Of a DNA stretch of 64,000 nt, positions 36,037 through 44,426 are shown piece by piece. A program made the position numbers and the translations under genes. Position 1 is the first letter of the stretch, and each line of letters starts with the position of its first letter. Under the pieces are notes generated by a model. It did no database searches. It worked only from the letters and a program-made list of their open reading frames with translations, and had not been told where the DNA came from. Source of the stretch: Bradyrhizobium betae (lineage in GTDB: Bacteria > Pseudomonadota > Alphaproteobacteria > Rhizobiales > Xanthobacteraceae); contig NZ_MZXW01000016.1 of NCBI RefSeq assembly GCF_004123905.1, positions 1 to 64,000 on the forward strand, written 5' to 3'.

Positions 36037-37332
36037 ATGGCCGCCCCCCTCAAAGCCGTTGACGGCACTGCCGATCTCCAGGCGCTGATGTCCGATCTCG
36101 CCACCCGTGCCCGCGCGGCTGCGCGCGTGCTGGCGCTGGCGCCGCCGGAGCAGAAGAACCGGGCGCTGGAAGCCATGGAGCGGGCGATCCGAGAGCATGC
36201 CGCCACCATCCTCGCCGCTAACGCCGAGGACGTCGCGGATGCCCGCGCCTCCGGCAATGCCACCTCCTCTTTCATCGACCGCCTGACGCTGACGCCGGCA
36301 CGTGTCGAGTCGATGGCCGAGGGCATCAGCATCGTGCGCGGCATCGCCGATCCCGTCGGCATCGTCACCGAGAGCTGGCAGCGCCCGAACGGCATGACCA
36401 TCGAGCGCGTGCGCGTGCCGCTCGGCGTCGTCGGCGTGATTTTCGAGAGCCGGCCGAACGTTGCGGCGGACGCCGGCGTGCTGTGCCTGAAGTCCGGCAA
36501 TGCCGTGATCCTGCGTGGCGGCTCCGACAGTTTTCGGTCCTGCCGCGCGATCCATCAATGCCTGGTGCAGGGCCTGCGCGAAGCGGGCCTGCCCGAAGCT
36601 GCGATCACGCTGGTGCCGACGCGCGACCGTGCCGCGGTCGGCATGATGCTATCAGGGTTGAACGGCACCGTTGACGTGATCGTGCCGCGCGGCGGCAAGA
36701 GCCTCGTCGCCCGCGTCGAGCAGGAAGCGCGCGTGCCGGTGTTCGCACATCTCGAAGGTGTCAATCACGTCTATGTCGATGCCAGCGCTGACCTCGCCAT
36801 GGCGAAGTCGATCGTGCTCAATGCAAAAATGCGGCGCACCGGCGTCTGTGGTGCGGCCGAGACGCTGCTGGTCGACCGCGCTGCTGCTGACAAGAACCTG
36901 AAGCCGCTGATCGAGATGTTGATCGACTCGGGATGCGAAGTGCGCGGCGACGACGCCGTGCAAAAGGCCGATGCGCGCGTGAAGGCCGCAAGCGAAGACG
37001 ATTGGGACACCGAATATCTCGACGCGATCATTGCCGCGAAGGTAGTGGACGGCGTCGACGGCGCGATCGCGCACATCCAGAGCCACGGCTCGCATCATAC
37101 CGATGCGATCGTGAGCGCGGATGAAGCGGCTGCGAACAAATTCCTGAGCGAGGTCGATTCCGCGATCGTGCTGCACAACGCCTCGACGCAGTTCGCCGAT
37201 GGCGGCGAGTTCGGCTTCGGCGCCGAGATCGGCATCGCCACCGGCCGCTTCCACGCACGCGGCCCTGTCGGCGCCGAGCAATTGACGAGCTTCAAATATC
37301 GCGTTCACGGCACCGGGCAAACGCGGCCGTAA
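36037..37332 (+). CDS. proA: Gamma-glutamyl phosphate reductase
   Basis: 431 aa. Aldehyde-dehydrogenase-fold enzyme with the catalytic cysteine in [13 protein letters not shown], the motif [13 protein letters not shown] and [20 protein letters not shown] near the end, all typical of ProA. It reduces gamma-glutamyl phosphate to glutamate semialdehyde with NADPH and works directly after ProB. AAAGG precedes the ATG. nadD starts 18 nt after the stop, so proA-nadD are probably co-transcribed. Confidence 0.97.
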   Translation: MAAPLKAVDGTADLQALMSDLATRARAAARVLALAPPEQKNRALEAMERAIREHAATILAANAEDVADARASGNATSSFIDRLTLTPARVESMAEGISIVRGIADPVGIVTESWQRPNGMTIERVRVPLGVVGVIFESRPNVAADAGVLCLKSGNAVILRGGSDSFRSCRAIHQCLVQGLREAGLPEAAITLVPTRDRAAVGMMLSGLNGTVDVIVPRGGKSLVARVEQEARVPVFAHLEGVNHVYVDASADLAMAKSIVLNAKMRRTGVCGAAETLLVDRAAADKNLKPLIEMLIDSGCEVRGDDAVQKADARVKAASEDDWDTEYLDAIIAAKVVDGVDGAIAHIQSHGSHHTDAIVSADEAAANKFLSEVDSAIVLHNASTQFADGGEFGFGAEIGIATGRFHARGPVGAEQLTSFKYRVHGTGQTRP

Positions 37333-37350
37333 AGTCGTGAGGCGCGGGCA

Positions 37351-37995
37351 TTGAGCAACAATTTCGTCGCGCCGCGTTTCTTCGCGCAGGCCATACCACC
37401 CTACACAGAAGGCATGCGCGTTGGCCTGCTCGGCGGCTCGTTCAATCCGCCGCACCAGGCCCATCGCGCGATCAGCCAGTTCGCGCTGAAACGCCTCCAA
37501 CTCGATCGCGTGTGGTGGCTGGTGACCCCCGGCAATCCGCTGAAGGAGAACGGCAATCTGCATGAGCTCGGCGAGCGCATGCAGGCCGCGCGCGACGTCG
37601 CCAACGATTCCAGGATCGAGGTGAGCTGTCTCGAATCCGTCATTCGTACCCGCTATACTATCGACACGATCAACACCTTGCGCCGCCGCCTCTCGGGCTT
37701 GCGCTTTGTCTGGATTATGGGCGCCGACAACCTCGCTCAATTCCATCGTTGGCAGCACTGGCGGCGTATCGCCGACCAGGTGCCGCTTGCGGTCATCGAT
37801 CGCCCGCCACAGAGTTTTCGTGCCCTCGCCTCTCCCGCCGCCCAGGCGCTCGCGCGCTACCGCCTGCCCGAGAACAAGGCAGCCCTGCTTGCGGATCAGC
37901 CGGCGCCGGCCTGGGTGTTTCTGACCGGATTGAAGCTCAATTTGTCCTCAACCGGCCTGCGGAACCCGGACGGGAGCTGGAAAGGTACGAAGTGA
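37351..37995 (+). CDS. nadD: Nicotinate-nucleotide adenylyltransferase
   Basis: 214 aa from a TTG start with GAGG about 8 nt upstream; an internal ATG at 37414 would remove the first 21 residues. The nucleotidyltransferase signature [11 protein letters not shown] and the late SSTGLR (ATP contact) are intact, with the substrate loop [14 protein letters not shown] between. It adenylates nicotinate mononucleotide in NAD synthesis. Placed between proA and rsfS as in most alphaproteobacteria. It ends with a short basic tail (DGSWKGTK). Confidence 0.95.
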   Translation: MSNNFVAPRFFAQAIPPYTEGMRVGLLGGSFNPPHQAHRAISQFALKRLQLDRVWWLVTPGNPLKENGNLHELGERMQAARDVANDSRIEVSCLESVIRTRYTIDTINTLRRRLSGLRFVWIMGADNLAQFHRWQHWRRIADQVPLAVIDRPPQSFRALASPAAQALARYRLPENKAALLADQPAPAWVFLTGLKLNLSSTGLRNPDGSWKGTK

Positions 37996-38135
37996 GTCAG
38001 ACTGTGGGGACGGGGGTAGGCTTTGGACTCTCTGGCATATTGAAACCCTTAACCCCACATGATGTAGTGTAACCAGTGAGCGCCGGATTCGCGTTCGCGA
38101 TACAGTGAAAGGAATGGTCCCTGACCACATCTGTA

Positions 38136-38567
38136 TTGTCCAAGTCTGTTTTACCCAAGGTTGCCAAGCCTACGCGTAAAACATCGACCCAAGCTGCGGC
38201 CTTGAAGGCGCAACCCGACGCCGACAAGACGCTGAGCCTGATCCTCTCCCGCCTCGACGACATGAAGGCGGAAGAGACGGTCACCATCGACCTTCGCGGC
38301 AAATCGGCGTACTCCGACTACATGATCGTCACCACCGGCCGGGTGAACCGGCACGTCGGCGCGATCGCGGAAAACGTCGCCAAGGGCCTCAAGGAAAACG
38401 GCATCAAGAACATCCACGTCGAGGGCTTGCCCAATTGCGACTGGGTGCTGATCGATTCCGGCGATGTGATCGTGCACGTGTTCAGACCCGAGGTCCGCGA
38501 GTTCTACAACCTCGAGCGGTTGTACACGCAGGGCCCAGGGGCGGCGAAGGCGATCCAGGCTCCCTAG
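38136..38567 (+). CDS. rsfS: Ribosomal silencing factor RsfS (Iojap)
   Basis: 143 aa from the TTG at 38136. The core has TIDLRGKSAYSDYMIVTTG and HVEGLPNCDWVLIDSGDVIV, ending in FRPEVREFYNLERLY, the RsfS signature. It binds uL14 and keeps ribosomal subunits apart when nutrients are short. Start uncertainty: the best ribosome binding site (AAAGGAA at 38108-38114) is 22 nt from this TTG but 6-7 nt from an in-frame CTG at 38121, which would add MTTSV. A CTG start is rare but fits better. About 125 nt separate it from nadD, with a possible promoter TTGAAA near 38040. Confidence 0.93.
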   Translation: MSKSVLPKVAKPTRKTSTQAAALKAQPDADKTLSLILSRLDDMKAEETVTIDLRGKSAYSDYMIVTTGRVNRHVGAIAENVAKGLKENGIKNIHVEGLPNCDWVLIDSGDVIVHVFRPEVREFYNLERLYTQGPGAAKAIQAP

Positions 38568-38647
38568 GCCGATTTCGAATCGGCTGATGCGCATGCTAGC
38601 GTCGTGCGCGCGCAATTTGCGTGCGGCCTTGAAAGCACGACTCCAAG

Positions 38648-39130
38648 ATGCGTATTGCTGTCATTGCGGTGGGCCGGCTGAAGCAGGGCCCCGAACGGGA
38701 GCTTGCCGACCGCTATTTCGAGCGGTTCGACGAGGCCGGCCGCAAGCTCGGATTCCGCGAGCTGCTGATCCACGAAATCCCCGAGAGCCGCGCGCGCGAC
38801 ACCGCGACGCGGATGGCCGAGGAAGCCGCGGCGATCTCCGCGCACCTTCCGGAAAAATCGATCCTGGTGGCGCTGGACGAGCGCGGCCAGAATCTCGATT
38901 CCACCGTATTCGCACGGCATCTCGGGCGCTGGCGCGACGAGGGGGCCGGACATACTATCTTCGTGATCGGAGGGGCGGACGGACTTTCGCCCGAATTGCG
39001 CCGTAAGGCCAAGCTCGCGATCGCGTTCGGCTCTGCGACCTGGCCGCACCAAATGGTCCGCGTCATGCTTCTGGAACAGCTTTATCGGGCCGCCACCATT
39101 CTGGCCGGCCACCCCTATCACCGCGCGTGA
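38648..39130 (+). CDS. rlmH: 23S rRNA pseudouridine-1915 N3-methyltransferase RlmH
   Basis: 160 aa SPOUT methyltransferase. The trefoil-knot SAM site is seen in FVIGGADGLSPELRRKAK and the C-terminal LEQLYRAATILAGHPYH is nearly invariant in the family. It methylates pseudouridine 1915 of helix 69 in assembled ribosomes. It follows rsfS by 80 nt, the conserved order. Confidence 0.96.
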   Translation: MRIAVIAVGRLKQGPERELADRYFERFDEAGRKLGFRELLIHEIPESRARDTATRMAEEAAAISAHLPEKSILVALDERGQNLDSTVFARHLGRWRDEGAGHTIFVIGGADGLSPELRRKAKLAIAFGSATWPHQMVRVMLLEQLYRAATILAGHPYHRA

Positions 39131-39163
39131 TGCGCGCCACAACGAGCACCTTTGTCTAGAGCG

Positions 39164-40483
39164 ATGCGAGCGCCTGTCATCAACCTGCTGCTGATCGCGA
39201 GCGTGTCAGGCGCAAGCCTCGCGCAAGCTCAGTCGCCGGCGCCGCAGACCGCAGCCGTCTCGCCCGACGCGATCAAGCAGCGCGAGCAGGAGCTGGAAGC
39301 CGCGCGCGCGAGCAAGAAGAGTGCGGAAGAGGCGCAGGCCAAGCTGAAGTCGGAGATCTCTTCGCTCGGCCAGGACCGCACCCAGCTCAATCAGCAATTG
39401 ATCGACACCGCCGCCAATGTGCGCGCCGTCGAAACCAAGATCGACGAAGCCGAAACGCGGCTGAAGACGTTGAACGGCCGCGAGCAGCAGATGCGCTCTT
39501 CGCTTGATTCGCGCCGCGCCGACATCGTCGAGGTGCTGGCAGCGTTGCAGCGCGCCGGCCGGCGCACGCCGCCGGCGCTGCTGGTCCGCCCCGAAGACGC
39601 GCTGCAATCCCTGCGCACCGCGATGCTGCTCGGCGCCGTCGTGCCGGAATTGCGCGGCCGCGCGGAAAAGATCGCAGGCGAGCTCGGCGAGCTCGTGGCC
39701 CTGCGCAAGACCATCGCCGCCGAACGCGATCAGCTCGCCTCCGATCGCGACAAGGTTCGCACCGACCAGACCCGACTCACCGCCCTGGTCGACGAGCGGC
39801 AACGCCAGCAGGCCTCGCGCGAAAAAGACCTCGATGCCGAGAACGCGCGCGCGATCACACTCTCAAGGCAGGTCGGCGATCTCCAGGGGCTGATCGCCAA
39901 GATGGAGCAGGACCTGCAAAGCGCCGCCAAGGCTGCCGAGAAGGCGGCCGAGGCCGCAAGGCAGGCCGAGGCAAAAGCCGCCGCCAACGCCAAACCCGGC
40001 CCGGGCACTTTCAAGGACCGGTCCCGGACCACCCCGGCGATCGCCTTCGCGTCGGCCAAGGGCCTCCTGCCGCTTCCGGTTAACGGTAACAAGATCAGGG
40101 ACTTTGGCGGTTCCGACGGGGTCGGCGGGGTCCAGAAGGGCATTTCGCTGGCAACCAAGCCCGGCTCCCAGGTCACAACGCCGTGTGACGGCTGGGTGGT
40201 CTATTCAGGCCCGTTCCGCAGCTATGGACAACTCTTGATCCTCAACGCCGGTGGCGGGTATCATGTCCTGATCGCCGGGATGGAGCGCATTTCGGTCAAC
40301 ATCGGTCAGTTTGTGCTCACGGGGGAGCCGGTGGCGACGATGGGGTCGACCTCTCAAGTCGCTTCCATTCTCGCCACGAACGCGAGTCAACCTGTGCTGT
40401 ATGTCGAGTTCCGTAAGGACGGCACTCCAATCGATCCAGGCCCATGGTGGGCCGCAAATGAAGGCGAGAAGGTTCGCGGATGA
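39164..40483 (+). CDS. envC: Murein hydrolase activator EnvC-like protein
   Basis: About 439 aa from the ATG at 39164 (a TTG at 39152 is possible). A signal peptide (VINLLLIASVSGASLAQAQS) precedes a long coiled coil (about 30-275, rich in Glu/Lys/Ala/Gln), then a LytM/M23 domain (about 305-435). The zinc ligands of true M23 peptidases are missing: the usual DHG position reads LNAGGG and the HxH position reads VEF. A degenerate LytM domain is normal for EnvC, which activates amidases at the septum. Its stop overlaps ctpA by 4 bp, a common coupling in alphaproteobacteria. Confidence 0.88.
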   Translation: MRAPVINLLLIASVSGASLAQAQSPAPQTAAVSPDAIKQREQELEAARASKKSAEEAQAKLKSEISSLGQDRTQLNQQLIDTAANVRAVETKIDEAETRLKTLNGREQQMRSSLDSRRADIVEVLAALQRAGRRTPPALLVRPEDALQSLRTAMLLGAVVPELRGRAEKIAGELGELVALRKTIAAERDQLASDRDKVRTDQTRLTALVDERQRQQASREKDLDAENARAITLSRQVGDLQGLIAKMEQDLQSAAKAAEKAAEAARQAEAKAAANAKPGPGTFKDRSRTTPAIAFASAKGLLPLPVNGNKIRDFGGSDGVGGVQKGISLATKPGSQVTTPCDGWVVYSGPFRSYGQLLILNAGGGYHVLIAGMERISVNIGQFVLTGEPVATMGSTSQVASILATNASQPVLYVEFRKDGTPIDPGPWWAANEGEKVRG

Positions 40484-41838
40484 TGCGCAAGACTTCAGTT
40501 ATCCTCCTCAGCGCGGCCACCGGTGCGGCGCTGACGCTGTTCGTGACCCAGCCGCGCGCGGTCTTCATGGGCTCCAGCGCACGGGCCGCGACCGCAGACA
40601 CCTATCGCCAGCTCAATTTGTTCGGCGACGTCTTCGAGCGCGTGCGCTCCGACTATGTCGAGAAGCCCGACGACACCAAGCTGATCGAATCGGCCATCAG
40701 CGGCATGCTCACCGGCCTCGATCCGCATTCGAGCTACATGGACGCCAAGAGCTTCCGCGACATGCAGGTGCAGACCCGCGGTGAGTTCGGCGGCCTCGGC
40801 ATCGAGGTCACGATGGAAGACGGCCTGATCAAGGTGGTCTCGCCGATCGACGACACGCCCGCCTCGCGCGCCGGCGTCATGGCCAACGACATCATCACCA
40901 ATCTCGACGACGAAGCGGTGCAGGGCCTGACCCTGAACCAGGCGGTCGAGAAGATGCGCGGCCCCGTCAACACCAAGATCAAGCTGAAGATCATCCGCAA
41001 GGGCCAGGATAATCCGATCGACGTCACGCTGGTGCGCGACAACATCCGGGTCCGCTCGGTGCGCGCCCGCATCGAGGCCGACGACATCGCCTATATCCGC
41101 ATCACCACCTTCAACGAGCAGACCACCGAAGGCCTGAAGCGCGAGGTCGCCAACCTCTCGAATCAGATCGGCGACAAGCTCAAGGGCTACGTCATCGACC
41201 TCCGCAACAACCCGGGCGGCCTGCTCGAGGAAGCGGTCACTGTCTCCGACTCGTTCCTGGAGAAGGGCGAGATCGTGTCGACCCGCGGCCGCAATGCCGA
41301 GGAAACCCAGCGCCGCGCCGCGCATGCCGGCGACCTCACCAAGGGCAAGCCTGTCATCGTGCTGGTCAATGGCGGCTCGGCCTCGGCGTCGGAAATCGTC
41401 GCCGGCGCGCTGCAGGACCACAAGCGCGCGACCATCGTCGGCACGCGCTCGTTCGGCAAGGGCTCGGTGCAGACCATCATTCCGCTCGGCTCGGGCAATG
41501 GCGCGCTGCGTCTGACCACGGCGCGCTACTACACGCCGTCGGGCAAGTCGATCCAGGCCAAGGGCATCGTGCCCGACATCGAGGTGCTGCAGGACGTGCC
41601 GGACGAGCTGAAGTCGCGCACCGACACCAAGGGCGAGGCTTCGCTGCGCGGCCATCTCAAGAACGACGGCGATGAGAAGACCGGCTCGCAGTCCTACGTC
41701 CCGCCGGACGCCAAGGACGACAAGGCGCTCAAGCTCGCCGACGATCTGCTCCACGGCATCAAGAACAGCGCCTCCGCGGCGCCGACGCCGGGCAACGACA
41801 ACAAGGCCACGGCCGACAGGCCGAAGGCGGCGAACTAG
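40480..41838 (+). CDS. ctpA: Carboxy-terminal processing protease CtpA (S41)
   Basis: 452 aa. N-terminal signal/anchor, then GLDPHSSYMD, a PDZ domain (about 100-185, GEFGGLGIEV) and the S41 core with catalytic Ser302 in GSASASEIV and Lys327 in SFGKGSVQ. The Asp/Lys-rich C-terminal tail is probably disordered. It is a periplasmic or membrane-associated protease that trims C-termini, often of cell-wall enzymes. Overlaps envC by 4 bp, suggesting joint work in septal wall remodelling. A strong terminator follows. Confidence 0.95.
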   Translation: MMRKTSVILLSAATGAALTLFVTQPRAVFMGSSARAATADTYRQLNLFGDVFERVRSDYVEKPDDTKLIESAISGMLTGLDPHSSYMDAKSFRDMQVQTRGEFGGLGIEVTMEDGLIKVVSPIDDTPASRAGVMANDIITNLDDEAVQGLTLNQAVEKMRGPVNTKIKLKIIRKGQDNPIDVTLVRDNIRVRSVRARIEADDIAYIRITTFNEQTTEGLKREVANLSNQIGDKLKGYVIDLRNNPGGLLEEAVTVSDSFLEKGEIVSTRGRNAEETQRRAAHAGDLTKGKPVIVLVNGGSASASEIVAGALQDHKRATIVGTRSFGKGSVQTIIPLGSGNGALRLTTARYYTPSGKSIQAKGIVPDIEVLQDVPDELKSRTDTKGEASLRGHLKNDGDEKTGSQSYVPPDAKDDKALKLADDLLHGIKNSASAAPTPGNDNKATADRPKAAN

Positions 41839-41864
41839 GTCGGCGCGATCCACGCGATCTCACG

Positions 41865-41893
41865 AAAGGGCGGCTCCCAGAGCCGCCCTTTTT
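41865..41893 (+). terminator. Rho-independent terminator after ctpA
   Basis: Stem AAAGGGCGGCT/AGCCGCCCTTT with loop CCCAG and a following T-run (CCCTTTTTG). It ends 92 nt before the next gene, so yibQ and rppH have their own promoter. Confidence 0.9.
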
Positions 41894-41984
41894 GCTTGGA
41901 ACGCTGACATCCCCGGCCTCTCCCGGCCTGCCGCCGCTTGACCCCGGCGTGGTATCGTCATGGGTGAGTGATTCGGGATCGCGC

Positions 41985-43211
41985 ATGACTGAAACGGCCG
42001 ATGATCTGAGCACCCCGCTCGGACAGGACAAGCCGCGCCGAAAACGGCGGCTGCGGCTTCCGTTCACGGCCATGCAGCTGCTCGCCACCCTGCTCGGCCT
42101 GTTCCTGGTCGCCTTTGCCGGCTTCGCCATCTTCAACAAGGATCCGCTCGGCGGCGAGCCGATGACGCGGCTCGCGATTCGCGAACCCGGCAAGGCCGCC
42201 GACGAGAAACCCGCGGCCTCCGGCCATGGCCAGGAGACCAAGCAGGAGAACAAGCACGAGACCAAGGAAGCGCCGAAGCAGGCGGGCGACCAGAAGACCG
42301 TCACCATGATCGACGGCTCTACGGGTGCGCGCCACGACGTGGTGATCGGCGCCGGCGATGCCGCCGACAAGGGCGAGGCGGCGGCCGCTTCCGCTCCGCC
42401 GCCGGTCATGGCCGGGATCGACCAAAAACTGCTGGAGAAATCGCGCTACGGCATGATCCCGGTGGTCGCCGGCGACCTGAAGCCGTTCAACGTCTATGCG
42501 GCCGAGGCCGACCGCGCCAAGGCCGCCAAGATGCCGGTGGTCGCGATCGTGATCGGCGGCCTCGGCGTCGGCGCCGCCAAGACCACCGACGCGATCATGA
42601 AGCTGCCGCCGGCGGTGACGCTGGCGTTCACGCCTTATGGCTCCGATCCGGGAAAGCTCGCCGAGCGGGCCCGCGCCCAGCGCCACGAGATCTTCCTCCA
42701 GATCCCGATGGAGCCCTACGACTTCCCGGACAACGATCCGGGGCCGCAGACCCTGCTGACCTCGCTCAGCGCCGACCAGAACATGGACCGCCTGTACTGG
42801 CATCTGAGCCGAATGCAGGGCTATGCCGGCCTCGCCAATTTCATGGGCGCCCGCTTCATCGCGACGGATGCGGCGATGCAGCCGATCATCCGCGAGGCGG
42901 CCAAGCGCGGCCTCGGCTTCTTCGACGATGGCGCCTCGCCCCGCAGCATCGCGCCCCAGGCCACCGCCAGCGCGGCGATGCCGTTCGGCAAGGGCGACAT
43001 CGCGATCGACGCAGTTCCGACCCCGACCGAGATCGACCGCGCCCTGAACAAGCTCGAATCGGCGGCTCGCGAGCGGGGCGTCGCCGTCGGTACCGCCTCG
43101 GCCCTGCCCGTCTCGATCGAACGCATCGGCGCCTGGACCAAGACATTGGGCGACCGAGGTATCCTTTTGGTGCCATTGACAACCGCGATGCTGAAATCAA
43201 AATCCAGCTAA
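41985..43211 (+). CDS. Divergent polysaccharide deacetylase family protein (YibQ-like)
   Basis: About 408 aa. Cytoplasmic basic N-terminus ([11 protein letters not shown]), one membrane helix ([18 protein letters not shown]), a low-complexity Lys/Glu/Ala linker, then a NodB-like barrel starting at [17 protein letters not shown] and containing [15 protein letters not shown] and GFFDDG. The metal-binding His/His/Asp set of true deacetylases is not evident, so the enzymatic role is doubtful. Family members sit beside envC-ctpA, which suggests a cell-envelope function. A GTG at 41964 is an alternative start. Confidence 0.87.
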   Translation: MTETADDLSTPLGQDKPRRKRRLRLPFTAMQLLATLLGLFLVAFAGFAIFNKDPLGGEPMTRLAIREPGKAADEKPAASGHGQETKQENKHETKEAPKQAGDQKTVTMIDGSTGARHDVVIGAGDAADKGEAAAASAPPPVMAGIDQKLLEKSRYGMIPVVAGDLKPFNVYAAEADRAKAAKMPVVAIVIGGLGVGAAKTTDAIMKLPPAVTLAFTPYGSDPGKLAERARAQRHEIFLQIPMEPYDFPDNDPGPQTLLTSLSADQNMDRLYWHLSRMQGYAGLANFMGARFIATDAAMQPIIREAAKRGLGFFDDGASPRSIAPQATASAAMPFGKGDIAIDAVPTPTEIDRALNKLESAARERGVAVGTASALPVSIERIGAWTKTLGDRGILLVPLTTAMLKSKSS

Positions 43212-43284
43212 ATCAACGGATTGGTATGGCAGGGGTCCGGCGGGCCTGTTCGAGCCCTACCGAGAGCACAAGAGGTCTGGCGGA

Positions 43285-43788
43285 ATGGCGCGTTACGAGG
43301 ATCTGCCCTACCGGACCTGCGTTGGCGTGATGCTGATCAACACGAAGGGGCTGGTGTTCATCGGCCGCCGTGCCGGTGGCATCGACCCTATCGACGACAC
43401 CCATGTCTGGCAGATGCCGCAGGGCGGCGTCGATCCCGGCGAGGACAATTGGGCCGCCGCCAAGCGTGAACTCTACGAGGAGACCAGCGTGCGCTCGGTC
43501 GAGCGGCTTGGTGAGGTCCAGGACTGGCTGATCTACGATATTCCGCGCACGGTCGCGGGGCGCGCCTGGAAGGGCCGCTATCGCGGCCAGCGCCAGAAAT
43601 GGTTCGCGGTCCGCTTCACCGGCAAGGACAGCGAGATCAATGTCGAGAACCCCGGCGGCGGTCACAAGGCCGAATTCGTCAGCTGGCGCTGGGAACCGAT
43701 GAAGAACCTGACCGAGCTGATCATTCCGTTCAAGCGCCCGGTCTATGAGCGCGTGGTGAAGGAATTTTCTGCGCTGGCGGACCAGTAA
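43285..43788 (+). CDS. rppH: RNA pyrophosphohydrolase RppH, first copy
   Basis: 167 aa Nudix hydrolase. The Nudix box [20 protein letters not shown] is complete, preceded by WQMPQGG and followed by [14 protein letters not shown], features of RppH. It removes pyrophosphate from the 5' end of mRNA to start decay, or acts on dinucleotide polyphosphates. It sits directly after the YibQ gene and is followed 64 nt later by a closely similar second copy. Confidence 0.93.
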   Translation: MARYEDLPYRTCVGVMLINTKGLVFIGRRAGGIDPIDDTHVWQMPQGGVDPGEDNWAAAKRELYEETSVRSVERLGEVQDWLIYDIPRTVAGRAWKGRYRGQRQKWFAVRFTGKDSEINVENPGGGHKAEFVSWRWEPMKNLTELIIPFKRPVYERVVKEFSALADQ

Positions 43789-43796
43789 ATCAAATT

Positions 43797-43839
43797 GTCA
43801 TCCCGAGTTCGGTGCTAAGGCATCGCCTGGAATGACGAC
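43797..43839. repeat. Short inverted element between the two Nudix genes
   Basis: TGTCATCCCGAG at the left is loosely mirrored by GGAATGACGA at the right, similar to other CGTCATT-type units in the window. It contains the upstream ATG (43832) of the second Nudix frame, which argues against that start. Confidence 0.4.
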
Positions 43840-43852
43840 GAGAGATCCGCGC

Positions 43853-44353
43853 GTGACCAATGAAAAGCCCTACCGTCCCAATGTCGGCATTGCGCTGTTC
43901 AATGCCGAAGGCCGCGTGCTGATCGGCCATCGCTTCAAGGGCGACGGACCCGAGATCATCCTGCCGGGCCTCGACTGGCAGATGCCGCAGGGCGGCGTCG
44001 ACGAGGGCGAGGATCTGCGCGATGCGGCGATGCGCGAGCTCTGGGAAGAGACCAGCGTCAAGAGCGCGAGCTATCTTGGCGAGACGGACTGGCTCACCTA
44101 CGAGTTCCCGCCTTACGACGGACCCCAGACGCATCGGCTGGCGAAATTCCGCGGCCAGCGGCAAAAATGGTTCGCGCTGCGCTTCACCGGCAAGGACGAC
44201 GAGATCGACCCGCTGACGCCGCGCAACGACCAGCCGGCGGAGTTCGATGCCTGGCGCTGGGAGCGGCTCGAGCGTGTCCCCGATGTCGTCGTGCCGTTCC
44301 GGCGCGAGGTTTATCAGGCCGTGGCGAAGCAGTTCGCGCCCTTCGCAAACTGA
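43853..44353 (+). CDS. RppH-like Nudix hydrolase, second copy
   Basis: About 166 aa. Nudix box GGVDEGEDLRDAAMRELWEE, the same WQMPQGG lead and [14 protein letters not shown] tail as the preceding gene, so a tandem duplicate. Differences include an insertion-like segment FKGDGPEIILPGLD before the box. The GTG at 43853 with GAGAG upstream is preferred; the ATG at 43832 falls in a repeat. Likely an RNA pyrophosphohydrolase or diadenosine polyphosphate hydrolase; how tasks are divided is unknown. A 19-bp dispersed repeat follows the stop. Confidence 0.9.
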   Translation: MTNEKPYRPNVGIALFNAEGRVLIGHRFKGDGPEIILPGLDWQMPQGGVDEGEDLRDAAMRELWEETSVKSASYLGETDWLTYEFPPYDGPQTHRLAKFRGQRQKWFALRFTGKDDEIDPLTPRNDQPAEFDAWRWERLERVPDVVVPFRREVYQAVAKQFAPFAN

Positions 44354-44360
44354 AACTGCG

Positions 44361-44379
44361 AAACAACCCCATGCACAGT
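44361..44379 (+). repeat. 19-bp dispersed repeat, copy 2
   Basis: AAACAACCCCATGCACAGT, identical to 18408-18426 and again just downstream of a plus-strand stop codon (8 nt). Confidence 0.7.
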
Positions 44380-44426
44380 GGAATGGGTTTGAAATCATTA
44401 GGGGATTTTCGCCGCGATCGGCGGCC

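Noticed and set aside
39164..40483. EnvC-like protein as a broken peptidase lacking zinc ligands
   Set aside because: Loss of the LytM metal ligands is a standing property of EnvC-type activators, not decay.
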